Below are positions 16,775 to 25,956 of a stretch of 54,941 bases of DNA, piece by piece. Position 1 is the stretch's first letter. Each line of letters begins with the position of its first letter. The stretch comes from Gammaproteobacteria bacterium (GTDB taxonomy: Bacteria > Pseudomonadota > Gammaproteobacteria > Pseudomonadales > Azotimanducaceae), in assembly GCA_028821405.1 (NCBI GenBank), contig JAPPGK010000012.1, positions 1 through 54,941 of the forward strand, written 5' to 3'. The notes below the pieces were generated by a model. That model worked only from the letters and a program-made list of their open reading frames with translations. It had not been told where the DNA came from and made no database searches. The position numbers were made by a program, and so were the translations under genes.

Positions 16775-19045
16775 CGGCGTTTCGTCGTCTCCCGCGGTGA
16801 GCGCCGCGAGCACTTTCGGCGGCGACATCGGTAGTTCCCGCAGACGCAGCCCAACGGCGTCGTGGATGGCGTTGGCGACCGCGGCCATCGGCGGCGCGAT
16901 CGGGACTTCGCCGACGCCGCGCACGCCGTGCGGGTGGGCGTCGTTCGGTACTTCGACGACCACGGTGTCGATCATCGGCAGGTCGGATGCAACCGGCATG
17001 CGGTAATCCAGGAAACCGGCGTTGTCGAGACGACCCGAGGCATCGAAGATGTACTCCTCGTTGAGTGCCCAGCCGATGCCCTGGGCGACACCGCCCTGCA
17101 TCTGGCCTTCGACGTAGCCCGGGTGGATGGCGCGGCCGGCATCCTGCACGGCGGTGTAGCGAACCACTTCGACGCGGCCGGTCTCCTCGTCCACTTCGAC
17201 ATCGCAAACGTGGGTGGCGAATGCCGGCGCGGCGCCCTGCGCGTTCACCGACACGTGCGCAGTGATCGGGCCGCCCGTCTGCGACGCCTTGGCCGCGAGT
17301 TCGGCAAGCGACAGCGGCTCGAAGTCACCAGCGTTGGCGCCTGCCGGACGGGCGTGGCCGTTGTTCCAGTCGACCGCGGCGGGGTCGATGTCCCAGAGCA
17401 GCGCCGCGCGTTCGCGCAACTGCTCGACCACGCGCTCCGTGGCTTCGGAAACCGCGGTGCCGGCGGAGAATGTCACCCGGCTGCCGCCCGTCGTGGCGCT
17501 GTAGCCGATGGTGTTGGTGTCGCCGACCTGTACGCTGACGTTGTGGTAGTGGATGCCGAGGGTCTCGGCGACGATGTTCACCATCGACGCGCGCGAGCCG
17601 CCGATGTCCGGGTGGCCGGTGGTGACCGCGACCGTGCCGTCCTCGTTGACGTTCACCTGCGCGCTCGACTCGCCGCCGACGTTGAACCAGAACCCGCAGG
17701 CGACGCCGCGACCCTGGCGACCATTCTTCGGTGTGGCGTAGTGCGGGTGGTCCCGGGCGGCGTGCAGGGTTTCCTCGAAGCCGATCCGGCGGAACGTCGG
17801 TCCGTAGGCCGCTCGCGTGCCTTCCCTAGCGGCGTTTTTGAGCCGGAATTCGATGGGGTCGAGACCGAGTTCTGCCGCCAGTTCGTCGATCACGGACTCC
17901 ACGCCGAACGCGGCGATGGGCGAACCGGGTGCCCGGTAGGCGTTGCACTTGGGCCGGTTCGCCACGACGTCGTAGCCAACGACCTTGACGTTGTCGATGG
18001 CGTACGGCGCAAAGGCGCAGTTGGACGCCCCGCGAACCGGGGAGCCGGGGAACGCGCCGGCTTGGAACCGGAAGGTCGCCTCCGCGGCAACGATCCGGCC
18101 GTCACGCCGGGCGCCGATCTTGATGGTGTTCGACGAACCCGCGGTCGGCCCCGTGGCGCGGAACACCTCCTCGCGGGTCATCACCATCTTCACCGGGGCA
18201 CCGGCCTTCTTCGACAGCGTATAGGCCAGCGGCTCGAGATAGACGATGGTCTTGCCGCCGAACCCGCCGCCGATCTCCGCCGGGATCGCCCGGATCTCGG
18301 AGAGCTTGGCGCCCGTCATCTTGGCGGTCGCATTCCGGACCATGAAATGGCCCTGGCTCGAACTCCAGATGGTGGCCCGACCGTCCGCCGCTACGCTGAC
18401 CAGGCAGGCGTGCGGTTCGATGTAGCCCTGGTGCACCGGCTTCGTCTTGAAGTCTCGTTCGATGACCACATCGGCTTCGGCGAAGGCGTCGTCGACGTCT
18501 CCCAGCGTGAACTCGGCACGGCTGGCCACGTTGGTCGGCGCATCCGCTGCCGAGGCGTCGCCTTGGGTGCGAAGGAAGTCGTGCAGCACCGGGGCGTCCG
18601 GTTGCATCGCGTCGTCGACGTCGATCACCCAAGGCAACGGTTCGTAGTCGACATCGATCAGCGCGAGGGCGGCTTCCGCAGCTTCCGCAGTCGTGGCGGC
18701 TACCGCGGCCACCGCATGGCCGGCGTAGAGCGCCTTATCGCGCGCCATGACGTTGCGGCTCACGAAGCGCATGTCCGCGGGGCCGACCATCACCGGCGTG
18801 TCGAGCGGAAAGTCCACCAAGTCGGCGCCGGACATCACCGCCTTGACGCCGGGTGCCGCAGCGGCGCGGTCGAGGTCGATCGACTTGATCCGGGCGTGGG
18901 GATGCGGGCTGCGCAGCACCTTGCCCCACAGCATGCCGGCTTGGGCGAAGTCGGCACCGAACGCTGCCCGGCCGGTAACCTTGTCTTCGCCGTCGGGGCG
19001 GATCGTGCGCTTGCCGATCCACTGGTTGTTGTATTCACTGGCCAC
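16772..19045 (-). CDS. Molybdenum hydroxylase large subunit (xanthine dehydrogenase/aldehyde oxidase family)
   Basis: 757 residues. N-terminal aldehyde-oxidase a/b hammerhead domain (KVTGRAAFGADF, LRSPHPHARI), then the molybdopterin-binding domain with IGGGFGGK (about 256-263), AYRAPGSP and the C-terminal GVGEVPIAPP whose Glu is the catalytic base in this family. The AYRAPG motif is of xanthine-dehydrogenase type, not the AYxCSFR of form I CO dehydrogenase. It binds Mo-pterin cytosine dinucleotide and hydroxylates a heterocycle or aldehyde. The partner subunits (FAD and 2Fe-2S) are not adjacent and none is in this window, so it must be encoded elsewhere or be an orphan. CoxD/CoxE-like maturation proteins lie about 9 kb away. 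Confidence 0.9.
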   Translation of the reverse strand: MASEYNNQWIGKRTIRPDGEDKVTGRAAFGADFAQAGMLWGKVLRSPHPHARIKSIDLDRAAAAPGVKAVMSGADLVDFPLDTPVMVGPADMRFVSRNVMARDKALYAGHAVAAVAATTAEAAEAALALIDVDYEPLPWVIDVDDAMQPDAPVLHDFLRTQGDASAADAPTNVASRAEFTLGDVDDAFAEADVVIERDFKTKPVHQGYIEPHACLVSVAADGRATIWSSSQGHFMVRNATAKMTGAKLSEIRAIPAEIGGGFGGKTIVYLEPLAYTLSKKAGAPVKMVMTREEVFRATGPTAGSSNTIKIGARRDGRIVAAEATFRFQAGAFPGSPVRGASNCAFAPYAIDNVKVVGYDVVANRPKCNAYRAPGSPIAAFGVESVIDELAAELGLDPIEFRLKNAAREGTRAAYGPTFRRIGFEETLHAARDHPHYATPKNGRQGRGVACGFWFNVGGESSAQVNVNEDGTVAVTTGHPDIGGSRASMVNIVAETLGIHYHNVSVQVGDTNTIGYSATTGGSRVTFSAGTAVSEATERVVEQLRERAALLWDIDPAAVDWNNGHARPAGANAGDFEPLSLAELAAKASQTGGPITAHVSVNAQGAAPAFATHVCDVEVDEETGRVEVVRYTAVQDAGRAIHPGYVEGQMQGGVAQGIGWALNEEYIFDASGRLDNAGFLDYRMPVASDLPMIDTVVVEVPNDAHPHGVRGVGEVPIAPPMAAVANAIHDAVGLRLRELPMSPPKVLAALTAGDDETP

Positions 19046-19165
19046 TCTGGCACCTCCCCACCATCGTTCACACCACCGCGCAGCCGCGAAAAGGAACGGC
19101 GGATTCTAACGAGGCAGACCCTCGCAAGCGCAAGTCTCGCGCCGAAAAGAACGAAGTCGCCTATG

Positions 19166-19834
19166 TCAGGCTGCTGCGGGGAGTTCGCACCGGATTGCTT
19201 CTTCAATTTCCCCTTCGCTCCGCTCGTAATCTCGCGCGAGCTCGTGAACCGACTCGCCAGCCTTGTAGCGTTCGGCGATCAAGCCGGTCGCGAGCCCGGT
19301 ACCCGCGATCACGGGTCGTCCGGCCGAAAGGGACGGGTCAACAACGACGAGGGCGGGCGCGTCAGCGGTCGCGGCACGTGTAAAGGGGTAGAGCCGGATC
19401 GGTACGCCGGTAGGATCCCGATCAATGCGTCGCAGGGCTTGGTCGAGCACCTCGCGCATGGCGAGTTGGCCAGCTTCACTGATGTTCACCAAGTGTCCGC
19501 ACTCTCGGATGAACAGGTCCAGACCGTCGGTCTCCATTTCTCGACTGATCAACGGGTGGGTTCGGTCCGGCCCAGAGGGTGCATGTCTAACAAGGTATTG
19601 GATTGCAACACGTACCTTCCCCATGGCTACGAGGTGCGTACGACGAATAGCCCCGAGCACGTGCAACTCCGCAAGGTTGAGAAACGAGAGCAACGCCGGT
19701 GAACGCGAGGCCGCTTCGATTAGCGGTCCATAGCCTGTGACGCCCACCGACCACGAGCGGACTGTGGACGCCGGCAGCACGAGATAGTGCGCCGCCTCGG
19801 CTATGGTGTAAGCAGGCTGTTCACGTGGGTCCAT
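19166..19834 (-). CDS. DUF433 domain protein with MerR-like N-terminus (antitoxin-like)
   Basis: 222 residues from ATG 19834; an in-frame GTG six bases upstream is possible. Residues about 6-25 (PAYTIAEAAHYLVLPASTVRSW) look like a MerR-type helix-turn-helix. The C-terminal 60 residues are DUF433: PSLSAGRPVIAGTGLATGLIAERYKAGESVHELARDY. DUF433 proteins often act as antitoxins to a DUF5615 PIN-like toxin encoded next door. Here no such partner follows: the next minus-strand gene is the molybdenum hydroxylase. It may be a solitary regulator or an antitoxin left behind. Confidence 0.75.
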   Translation of the reverse strand: MDPREQPAYTIAEAAHYLVLPASTVRSWSVGVTGYGPLIEAASRSPALLSFLNLAELHVLGAIRRTHLVAMGKVRVAIQYLVRHAPSGPDRTHPLISREMETDGLDLFIRECGHLVNISEAGQLAMREVLDQALRRIDRDPTGVPIRLYPFTRAATADAPALVVVDPSLSAGRPVIAGTGLATGLIAERYKAGESVHELARDYERSEGEIEEAIRCELPAAA

Positions 19835-19918
19835 TTCCACGAGCTCCGATTGGCTCGGGTCGCTACGCTACCACGATGCGGTAGGGAGCTGTGCCTCTCT
19901 TTTGCCCAGTTGTGAGCT

Positions 19919-20374
19919 CTACTTTGCGCGCTTGTTTCCAATGACCTTGTCGGCACGGTTCTCGAGTTTGCGCCCATGCCGAAGGAAGTCGAAACCATCG
20001 TCCGCCTTGGACTCGTCGCCCCTCACAGAGCCACGCCTAGGGGCCGGGCCCGGTTCAGGGGTCCCCGCATCATCGACCGAGACCGGCCTGCCCGTTCGCC
20101 GTCGCTTCGACGCCCGCATCTCGACCAGGAAATAGGTCAGCAGCGAGGCAAAGATCACGACGTTCTTGATCGCGAACGCGACGGCGATGTAGTCGCCAGC
20201 GACCGTTGCCTCTTCCGAGCCCGGCGGAAGTGCCTCGACATAGTCCAGGAACTCGCCATGGAGGTACATCGCCGCCGCGATCACGCCACCGCATCCGGCG
20301 AGCCACTTCCAGCGCCGACGTAGCCACAACAGGAACCCCGAAACGAGCGTGAACTTGAGTAGCTGGTTCAGCAT
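19919..20374 (-). CDS. Small membrane protein of unknown function
   Basis: 151 residues from ATG 20374 (MLNQLLKFTLVSGFLLW). Hydrophobic stretches at about 5-17 and 23-37 and a longer one at about 60-85 (DYIAVAFAIKNVVIFASLLTYFL) suggest two or three membrane segments, followed by a basic, charged cytoplasmic tail (ASKRRRTGRP to the end). I do not recognise the family. The start lies four bases after the stop of the next small gene, so it is the last member of an oppD-orf81-orf151 transcription unit. Confidence 0.6.
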   Translation of the reverse strand: MLNQLLKFTLVSGFLLWLRRRWKWLAGCGGVIAAAMYLHGEFLDYVEALPPGSEEATVAGDYIAVAFAIKNVVIFASLLTYFLVEMRASKRRRTGRPVSVDDAGTPEPGPAPRRGSVRGDESKADDGFDFLRHGRKLENRADKVIGNKRAK

Positions 20375-20378
20375 TGCT

Positions 20379-20624
20379 TCAAGTGATACCGAGGATGATG
20401 CCGACGGCGATGAGCGGCACCACCCATAGTTGCTTGCGGATTTTGCCTTCCTCGTCGGCGACGACGATCTCGAGGTCGTCCTCGGAAAAGTCTTCGACTT
20501 TGCGCCCATGCAGGGCGATCCGCACCTTGGCCTTCTTGATAGCGCGTTCGCGAATTCTGGATCGCACCTCGCCGGTCAAGCGCTCCTTCGCCTGCCGGCC
20601 ACGGTCGGTCACCGCGCGCAGCAT
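20379..20624 (-). CDS. 81-residue tail-anchored protein of unknown function
   Basis: 81 residues. The first 60 are highly charged with alternating basic and acidic clusters (RERAIKKAKVRIAL, VEDFSEDDLEIVVADEEGKI), and the last 15 form a single hydrophobic helix (LWVVPLIAVGIILGIT), so it is probably anchored by its C-terminus. It starts three bases after the oppD stop and ends four bases before the next small gene, which argues for co-transcription with the peptide transporter ATPase. No family was recognised. Confidence 0.65.
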   Translation of the reverse strand: MLRAVTDRGRQAKERLTGEVRSRIRERAIKKAKVRIALHGRKVEDFSEDDLEIVVADEEGKIRKQLWVVPLIAVGIILGIT

Positions 20625-20627
20625 GGC

Positions 20628-21662
20628 CTACTCCGGCGCCGGCGCGGTCTCGACAGCCTTCCGGTGGACGTCCGCCGCCTCCACGTCGCAGCCCTCGTGG
20701 TGCAGCCAGCACCGGGCGAAGTGGTCGGCGTGGAGATCGAAGGATTCGGGGTGGTTGTCCTCGCAGGCCTGCATGGCGTAGGGGCAGCGGGCGAAGTAGC
20801 CGCAGCCCGCGGGCGGTGCGAAGAGGTCGGGCGGACTGCCGTCGATGGGGGTCAGCACCTGGGCAGAGTCGTCGCGGTTGGACGGCATGGCGGCTTTCAG
20901 TCCCAGGGTGTAGGGGTGCGCGGAGCGGTAGAAGACATCGTCGACGCCGCCCTTCTCGACAACCTCGCCCGCGTACATGACCAGCACCTCGTCGGCCATC
21001 CGCGCCACCACGCCGAGGTCGTGGGTGATGAGGATGATGGCCATGCCTCTCTCGCGCTGCAGGTCGCCCATGAGGTCGAGGATCTGCGCCTGGATGGTGA
21101 CGTCGAGCGCGGTAGTCGGCTCGTCGGCAACGAGGATCAGCGGTTCGCAGGCGAGCGACATGGCGATCATGGAACGCTGCAGCATGCCGCCCGAGAACTC
21201 GAACGGGTACTGCCGGGCGCGCTTGGCAGCCTCGGGGATGCGGGTCATGTCGATCAGGTCGATGGCCCGGGAGAACGCCGCCCGGTGGCTCATGCCCTGA
21301 TGCACCTGAAGGGTCTCGGCGATCTGGTCGCCTATGGTCATGGTCGGATTCAGGGAGGTCATGGGGTCCTGGAAGATCATTCCGACCAGGCGGCCGCGAA
21401 TGTCCTTGCCGTCTATCTTCTTCTCCGCGATGACATCCACGCCGTCGAGCATCGCCGTGCCGCTGGTGATCCGGCCCGGCGGCATCGGAATAAGGCCCAT
21501 GATGCTCTGCACGGTCACCGACTTGCCGCAGCCGGACTCGCCCACGATGGCGAGCGTCTTGCCCTTGTCGAGGGAGAAGGACACGCCGCGCACCGCCTGA
21601 ACGGTGCCGCCGTAGGTGTCGAACTCGACCCTCAAGTCGTTCACTTCGAGTAGTGCGCTCAA
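20628..21662 (-). CDS. Oligopeptide/dipeptide ABC transporter ATP-binding protein (OppD/DppD-like)
   Basis: 344 residues if started at TTG 21662, six bases after GGGAG; an in-frame GTG start at 21779 adds a tail with no family similarity. Walker A GESGCGKS, Q-loop MIFQDPMTSLNP, an altered signature FSGGMLQRSMIAMSLA, Walker B ILVADEPTTALD and switch His in ITHDLGVV are present. The C-terminal extension has the Opp-type cysteines (CGYFARCPYAMQAC...C). It energises uptake together with the OppF-like ATPase. The signature SGGMLQR matches the usual OppD form. It is separated from oppC by an inserted plus-strand gene. Confidence 0.88.
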   Translation of the reverse strand: MSALLEVNDLRVEFDTYGGTVQAVRGVSFSLDKGKTLAIVGESGCGKSVTVQSIMGLIPMPPGRITSGTAMLDGVDVIAEKKIDGKDIRGRLVGMIFQDPMTSLNPTMTIGDQIAETLQVHQGMSHRAAFSRAIDLIDMTRIPEAAKRARQYPFEFSGGMLQRSMIAMSLACEPLILVADEPTTALDVTIQAQILDLMGDLQRERGMAIILITHDLGVVARMADEVLVMYAGEVVEKGGVDDVFYRSAHPYTLGLKAAMPSNRDDSAQVLTPIDGSPPDLFAPPAGCGYFARCPYAMQACEDNHPESFDLHADHFARCWLHHEGCDVEAADVHRKAVETAPAPE

Positions 21663-21808
21663 ACTCAACTCCCGCTGGACGTCGCAGCCTTGGCCCGCGC
21701 CGCCAGTGTACAACGCAAACTCCGCCTCGGCTTCGTGCCACTGCGCCTCGCTGCCGGCCGCGGTTTTCGCTTTGACCACGTGCGAGGGTCGGGCGTATCG
21801 TGCCTGCC

Positions 21809-23356
21809 ATGCCGAGACGCATGCTCCCGATCGGAATCCAGACGTTCCGCGACCTGCGCGAACGGGGCTGCTACTACGTCGACAAGACCGACTATCTCGC
21901 CAACCTGGTGGCGGAGGGCAAGCTCTACTTCCTGTCGCGGCCCCGGCGGTTCGGCAAGAGCCTTCTCGTCGACACGCTGAAGGAACTCTTCGAGGGTAGC
22001 GAACCGCTGTTTCGCGGTACGGCGATCCATGATGGATGGGACTGATCCGTTCGCCGTCCCGTCGTGCGCCTCGACTTCAGCAACGGCAACTTCGGCGTGC
22101 AGGGGAATCTCGAGTCGAACGTGATGGAGCAACTGGCGGCCTCAGAGCGCCGCGCTGGCGTCGCCACCGAATACGAAACCGCGCCGGGGCGTCTCGCCAG
22201 CCTATTGGAAACACTCGCCAAGGAGGCGGGGCAGGCGGTCGCCGTCCTGGTCGATGAATACGACAAGCCGTTGCTGGATGCGCTCGACGAGCCGGCGCTC
22301 GCCCGCGCCAACCAAGGGTTCCTGCGCGGACTCTACTCGACCGTCAAGTTCAGCGATGCCCACATCGCCTTCACGCTGTTCACCGGCGTCACCAAGTTCT
22401 CGAAGGTCAGCCTTTTCTCCGACCTCAACAACCTCATCGACATCACCTTGGAAGCCGACTACTCCGCCGTGTGCGGCTACACGGACCAAGACATCGACGC
22501 CGTGTTCGGGGACGAACTGCCGGGCCTCGACCGGGACGCCATCCGCGACGGGTACAACGGATACCACTGGCTCGGCGCAGAGAGGGTCTACAACCCCTAC
22601 GACATACTTCTGCTCTTCCGGCGCCGCCGGTTCGGTGCCTACTGGTTCGAAACGGCAACACCGTCGTTTCTCGTTGACGCGCTGCTCGAACGCGGCGTCG
22701 CGACGCCGGACCTCGACCGCATGGTGGGGACCGAAGCGTTGCTGTCCACCTTCGATATCGACCGGACTTCGACCGAAGCGCTCCTTTTCCAAACCGGATA
22801 CCTGACGATCAAGCACGAGCAGACCGGAGATGGACGGACGCGCTACCAACTCGGCTATCCCAACCGCGAGGTGCGACAGAGCCTGAATGAACACCTGCTG
22901 AACGCGCTACTCCCACGGACGTCCGCCGCCGTCGTGCAACGCTCTTCGCTCCACGAACTGTTGCAGGCGAACGACTTCGAGGGTCTCGAGTCGCAGTTGC
23001 ATGCGATCTTCGCCGCCATCCCCCATCAATGGCATACACGAAACGAGATCGCCAACTACGAGGGCTACTACGCGAGCGTCGTCTACTCCTGTTTCGCGGC
23101 CGAGGGGTTCGACGTCATCTCGGAGGACAGCAGCAGTCGCGGACGAGCCGATATGACGATTCGCTACAACGGCAGCGTCTACGTGTTCGAGTTCAAGGTG
23201 GTGGACCGCGACGCCGAACACGCCGCCATCGCGCAGCTACGCGAACGCGGCTACGCGGACAAGTACCGGCATCTGGGCGTACCGATCCACCTGATCGGCG
23301 TCGAGTTCAGCCGGGCCGATCGCAACCTCGCGGCGTTCGAGGTCGAAGCGGCCTGA
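21809..23356 (+). pseudogene. AAA-ATPase-like/PD-(D/E)XK (DUF1703) protein gene broken by an in-frame TGA
   Basis: The frame opens at ATG 21809 with the family start MLPIGIQTFRDLRERGCYYVDKT and Walker A RPRRFGKSLLVDTL, then meets TGA at 22043-22045 (codon 79), where relatives have Trp in the motif IHDxWDW. The same frame continues without shift: VVRLDFSNGNFG, Walker B-like VAVLVDEYDKPLLDAL, TGVTKFSKVSLFSDLNNL, and the C-terminal nuclease core VYVFEFKVVD, stopping at 23356. One base change (TGG to TGA) thus separates it from a full 515-residue gene. It lies on the opposite strand between oppC and oppD and is a likely mobile insertion. No SECIS-like hairpin was seen after this TGA. Confidence 0.8.
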
Positions 23357-23364
23357 CTCCAACG

Positions 23365-23508
23365 ATGAACGAGATCGACAAGGACCTCATTGGTCACCTG
23401 AACCGAAAGGCCAACCCGTCGGACTACTGGGCCATTCCGTTACCGCGGTCGCCCGTGCCGAACGCCTCGGTCAACTCGGCAACGGGACGGGACAAGCCCG
23501 TCCCCTAG
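23365..23508 (+). CDS. Possible 47-residue remnant ORF
   Basis: ATG 23365 follows the AAA gene stop by eight bases and reads MNEIDKDLIGHLNRKANPSD then YWAIPLP, before running into the dispersed palindrome that supplies its TAG stop. The first 30 residues look protein-like, so this may be the truncated start of a lost gene. It may also be meaningless. Confidence 0.25.
   Translation: MNEIDKDLIGHLNRKANPSDYWAIPLPRSPVPNASVNSATGRDKPVP
23484..23507. repeat. Dispersed palindromic repeat, copy 2
   Basis: GGGACGGGACAAGC then CCGTCCCCTA: a near-perfect inverted repeat (GGGACGGG against CCCGTCCC). It lies 48 bases downstream of the oppC stop in the space before the inserted AAA gene and could end oppABC transcription. 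Confidence 0.75.
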
Positions 23509-23555
23509 TCTCCCGCTCCTTGCACGTCCGCAGCCCGCGTCGGGTTTGGCAACTC

Positions 23556-24944
23556 TCATTCCGTCGCCCGCATCCGCGCGTCCAGAGCATCGCGCAGGCC
23601 GTCGCCGAGCAGGTTGAAGGCCAGCACGGTGACGCTGATGAACGCTGCGGGGGCGATCAGTTCGTGGGGCGTCGTCAGCATGGTCTTCAGGCCCTCGTTG
23701 CACATGCTCCCCCAGGACGGAGTCGGGGGCGCGACACCCATCCCGATGAAGGACAGGAACGCCTCGGTGAAGATCGCGCTCGGCACCGCGAAGGTCAGCG
23801 TGACCAGGATCACGCCCATGGTGTTCGGGATCATGTGGCGCAGGACCAGGTAGTTGGTCTTCGCGCCCAGCAACCGGGATGCGCCGATATAGCCCTCCTC
23901 GCGTATCTGCAGGATCTGTCCGCGGACGAGGCGCGCCGCGGCGGGCCAGCTTAGGAGCACCATGGCCACGAGCATCGGGCCGATGCCGCTGTCGCCGGAC
24001 TCCACGTTGAACAGGATGCGCAGCAGGATCATGAACAGCAGGAACGGCAGCGCCACGACGAAGTCGGCGAAGCGCATCAGGACCTGGTCCGCACGACCGC
24101 CCATGAAGCCGGCGGCACTGCCGTAGAGGATGCCGATGATGACGAAGAAGAACGGCGCCACGATGCCGATGAAGAGCGAGACCCGCGCGCCATGCATCAG
24201 CCGGGCAAGCATGTCCCGCCCGAGATAGTCCGTGCCCAAGGGGTGGAAGGCCATCTTCACCGTGTCCCCGGGACGAACGTCCGATTCGTTTTCGATCAAA
24301 CCTTTCTCGACGGCTTCCCGGGCGGTGATGACACGCGTCACGTCGGCCGTGACCGTGGTGTAGCCGGCGGATTCGCGACCGGCGCGGTCGAGCGCCACGA
24401 CGGAATAGAAATAGGTCTGCGCCTTGAGGTCCAGCCGATCCTCGAAGCTCACGTTCGCCGGACTCAGGATTTCGGCGATGGGAAGGCCCAAAGCGCCATC
24501 CGGCTCGGGATCGTACTGGTTGCGGTATACCCGGTAGCCTCGCGCGCCCGCTACGGGATCCCAAGAGAGCCTGACCGCGTTGGTCGTCGGCTGGTCGGCC
24601 ACGGTGACCGTTGCGGGTGCCCCCGCCACGTCGTCGCCCTCGATGGGCGTCGCACTGACGCCGCGCCAGGGCGCATAGTCTTCCGCCACGGTGGCGGTCC
24701 GGTCCGCGCCGGGTGGCACGCTGATCTGATCGAGATCCTGGGCGGCCGGATCAACCGTCCACAGGAACGGCCCGAGCACCGTGAACGCCAGGAGGGCAAC
24801 CACGAGGTAGAGGGAGATCAAGGCGCGGCGGTTGGCCTTCAGGCGAATCCAGGCATCCTGCCAATACGACAGCGACGGCCGGGAGACCGTCTCGACCTCG
24901 CGTTCGACCTGGACGCGATCCCAGGAGAGCGTTCCTTCGGCCAT
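23556..24944 (-). CDS. Oligopeptide ABC transporter permease OppC-like with an inserted fibronectin-III-like domain
   Basis: 462 residues, much longer than the usual 290-310. A first membrane helix (about 40-62, ALISLYLVVALLAFTVLGPF) is followed by a periplasmic insertion of about 150 residues with an Fn3-like core: PATVTVADQPTTNAVRLSWD, GARGYRVYRNQYD, QTYFYSVVALDRAGRES. Then comes the canonical permease part: HPLGTDYLGRDMLARLMHGAR, several helices, and the ATPase-coupling EAA loop GASRLLGAKTNYLVLRHMIPN. It starts three bases after the oppB stop. Fn3 folds usually bind protein or carbohydrate, so the insertion may touch the binding protein or the cell wall; that is inference. Confidence 0.88.
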   Translation of the reverse strand: MAEGTLSWDRVQVEREVETVSRPSLSYWQDAWIRLKANRRALISLYLVVALLAFTVLGPFLWTVDPAAQDLDQISVPPGADRTATVAEDYAPWRGVSATPIEGDDVAGAPATVTVADQPTTNAVRLSWDPVAGARGYRVYRNQYDPEPDGALGLPIAEILSPANVSFEDRLDLKAQTYFYSVVALDRAGRESAGYTTVTADVTRVITAREAVEKGLIENESDVRPGDTVKMAFHPLGTDYLGRDMLARLMHGARVSLFIGIVAPFFFVIIGILYGSAAGFMGGRADQVLMRFADFVVALPFLLFMILLRILFNVESGDSGIGPMLVAMVLLSWPAAARLVRGQILQIREEGYIGASRLLGAKTNYLVLRHMIPNTMGVILVTLTFAVPSAIFTEAFLSFIGMGVAPPTPSWGSMCNEGLKTMLTTPHELIAPAAFISVTVLAFNLLGDGLRDALDARMRATE

Positions 24945-24947
24945 TGC

Positions 24948-25880
24948 CTACTCCAGCCGGACCCGGGGGTCGACGAAGCCGTAGATCACGTCCACGACGA
25001 TCACCATGAACACGAGGAACGCGCCGTAGAACACCGTCGTGCCCATGATGACGGTGTAGTCGGACTGCTGGACCGCCTGCACGAAGTAGCGCCCGAGACC
25101 GGGAATCGCGAACACCAGTTCCACCACGAAGCCGCCGGTGGTGATGGCGGCGATGGACGGGCCCAGCACGGTGATGACCGGGAGGATGGCGTTGCGCAAC
25201 TGGTGCTTGCGCAGGATGCGGGTCACCGGCAGGCCCTTGGAGCGGGCGGTGCGGATGAAGTCCGAGCTGGCGATCTCCAGCATCGACGAGCGCATGAGGC
25301 GCGTCAGGAACGCCATCGTCCCGAGGCCCAGCACCATCGACGGCACGATCATGTGCTGCACGGTTCCCCAACCGGCGACGGGGAACAGCGTGAAGCCGAG
25401 CCAGTCGTTGATCTCCACCACGCTCAACTGACCGAGTGCGGCGAACACGAACCCCGGCACCGAGATGCCCAGGATGACCAGGAACATGATCACGATGTCC
25501 GGCATCCGGTTGCGGTAGAGCGCGGTCAGCGCCCCCCAGAGGATGCCGCCGAACGCCGCGAACACGATGGCGAGGATGCCGAGCGTCGCCGAGACCTTGA
25601 AGTGCTCGCGGATGATGTCGTTCACCTCGCGGTTCTGCTGGGTGAACGAGATGCCGAAGTCGCCGCTCGCCATGTTCTTGAGATAGATCCAATACTGCTG
25701 GGCGATGGGCTTGTCGAGGCCGTAGCGGGCCTCGAGGTTGGCGCGGATCTCCGGCAGCACGGCCTTGTCGTTCATCAGCGGGTCGCCCGGCACGCCGTGC
25801 ATGGCGAAGAACGTCGCCGTGGCGATGAACCACACCGTGACGATCCCCTGGATCAGCCGTTTGATCGAATACAGGAACAC
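24948..25880 (-). CDS. Oligopeptide ABC transporter permease OppB-like
   Basis: 310 residues from GTG 25880 (VFLYSIKRLIQGIVTVWFI), the length and start expected of OppB; a longer ATG-started form (25973) would overlap oppA and begins with hydrophilic, unrelated sequence. Six membrane segments can be traced. HGVPGDPLM near the N-terminus is typical of the family and the EAA loop reads ARSKGLPVTRILRKHQLRNA. It forms the inner-membrane channel with the OppC-like subunit and is fed by the binding protein encoded just upstream. Confidence 0.9.
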   Translation of the reverse strand: MFLYSIKRLIQGIVTVWFIATATFFAMHGVPGDPLMNDKAVLPEIRANLEARYGLDKPIAQQYWIYLKNMASGDFGISFTQQNREVNDIIREHFKVSATLGILAIVFAAFGGILWGALTALYRNRMPDIVIMFLVILGISVPGFVFAALGQLSVVEINDWLGFTLFPVAGWGTVQHMIVPSMVLGLGTMAFLTRLMRSSMLEIASSDFIRTARSKGLPVTRILRKHQLRNAILPVITVLGPSIAAITTGGFVVELVFAIPGLGRYFVQAVQQSDYTVIMGTTVFYGAFLVFMVIVVDVIYGFVDPRVRLE

Positions 25881-25956
25881 TATCTCGACGATCCGCGTTG
25901 CATCGCCGTCATTCTCAACACCCCTTGGATGACGAATTGGGTCGTTGTTCTCACCG

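Noticed and set aside
16862-19702. 946-codon plus-strand ORF over the Mo-hydroxylase and DUF433 genes
   Set aside because: It crosses two genes with clear families on the other strand and shows no recognisable motif.
22043-22045. Selenocysteine at the TGA of the AAA gene
   Set aside because: The family has Trp there, not a redox Cys, and no SECIS-like hairpin follows.
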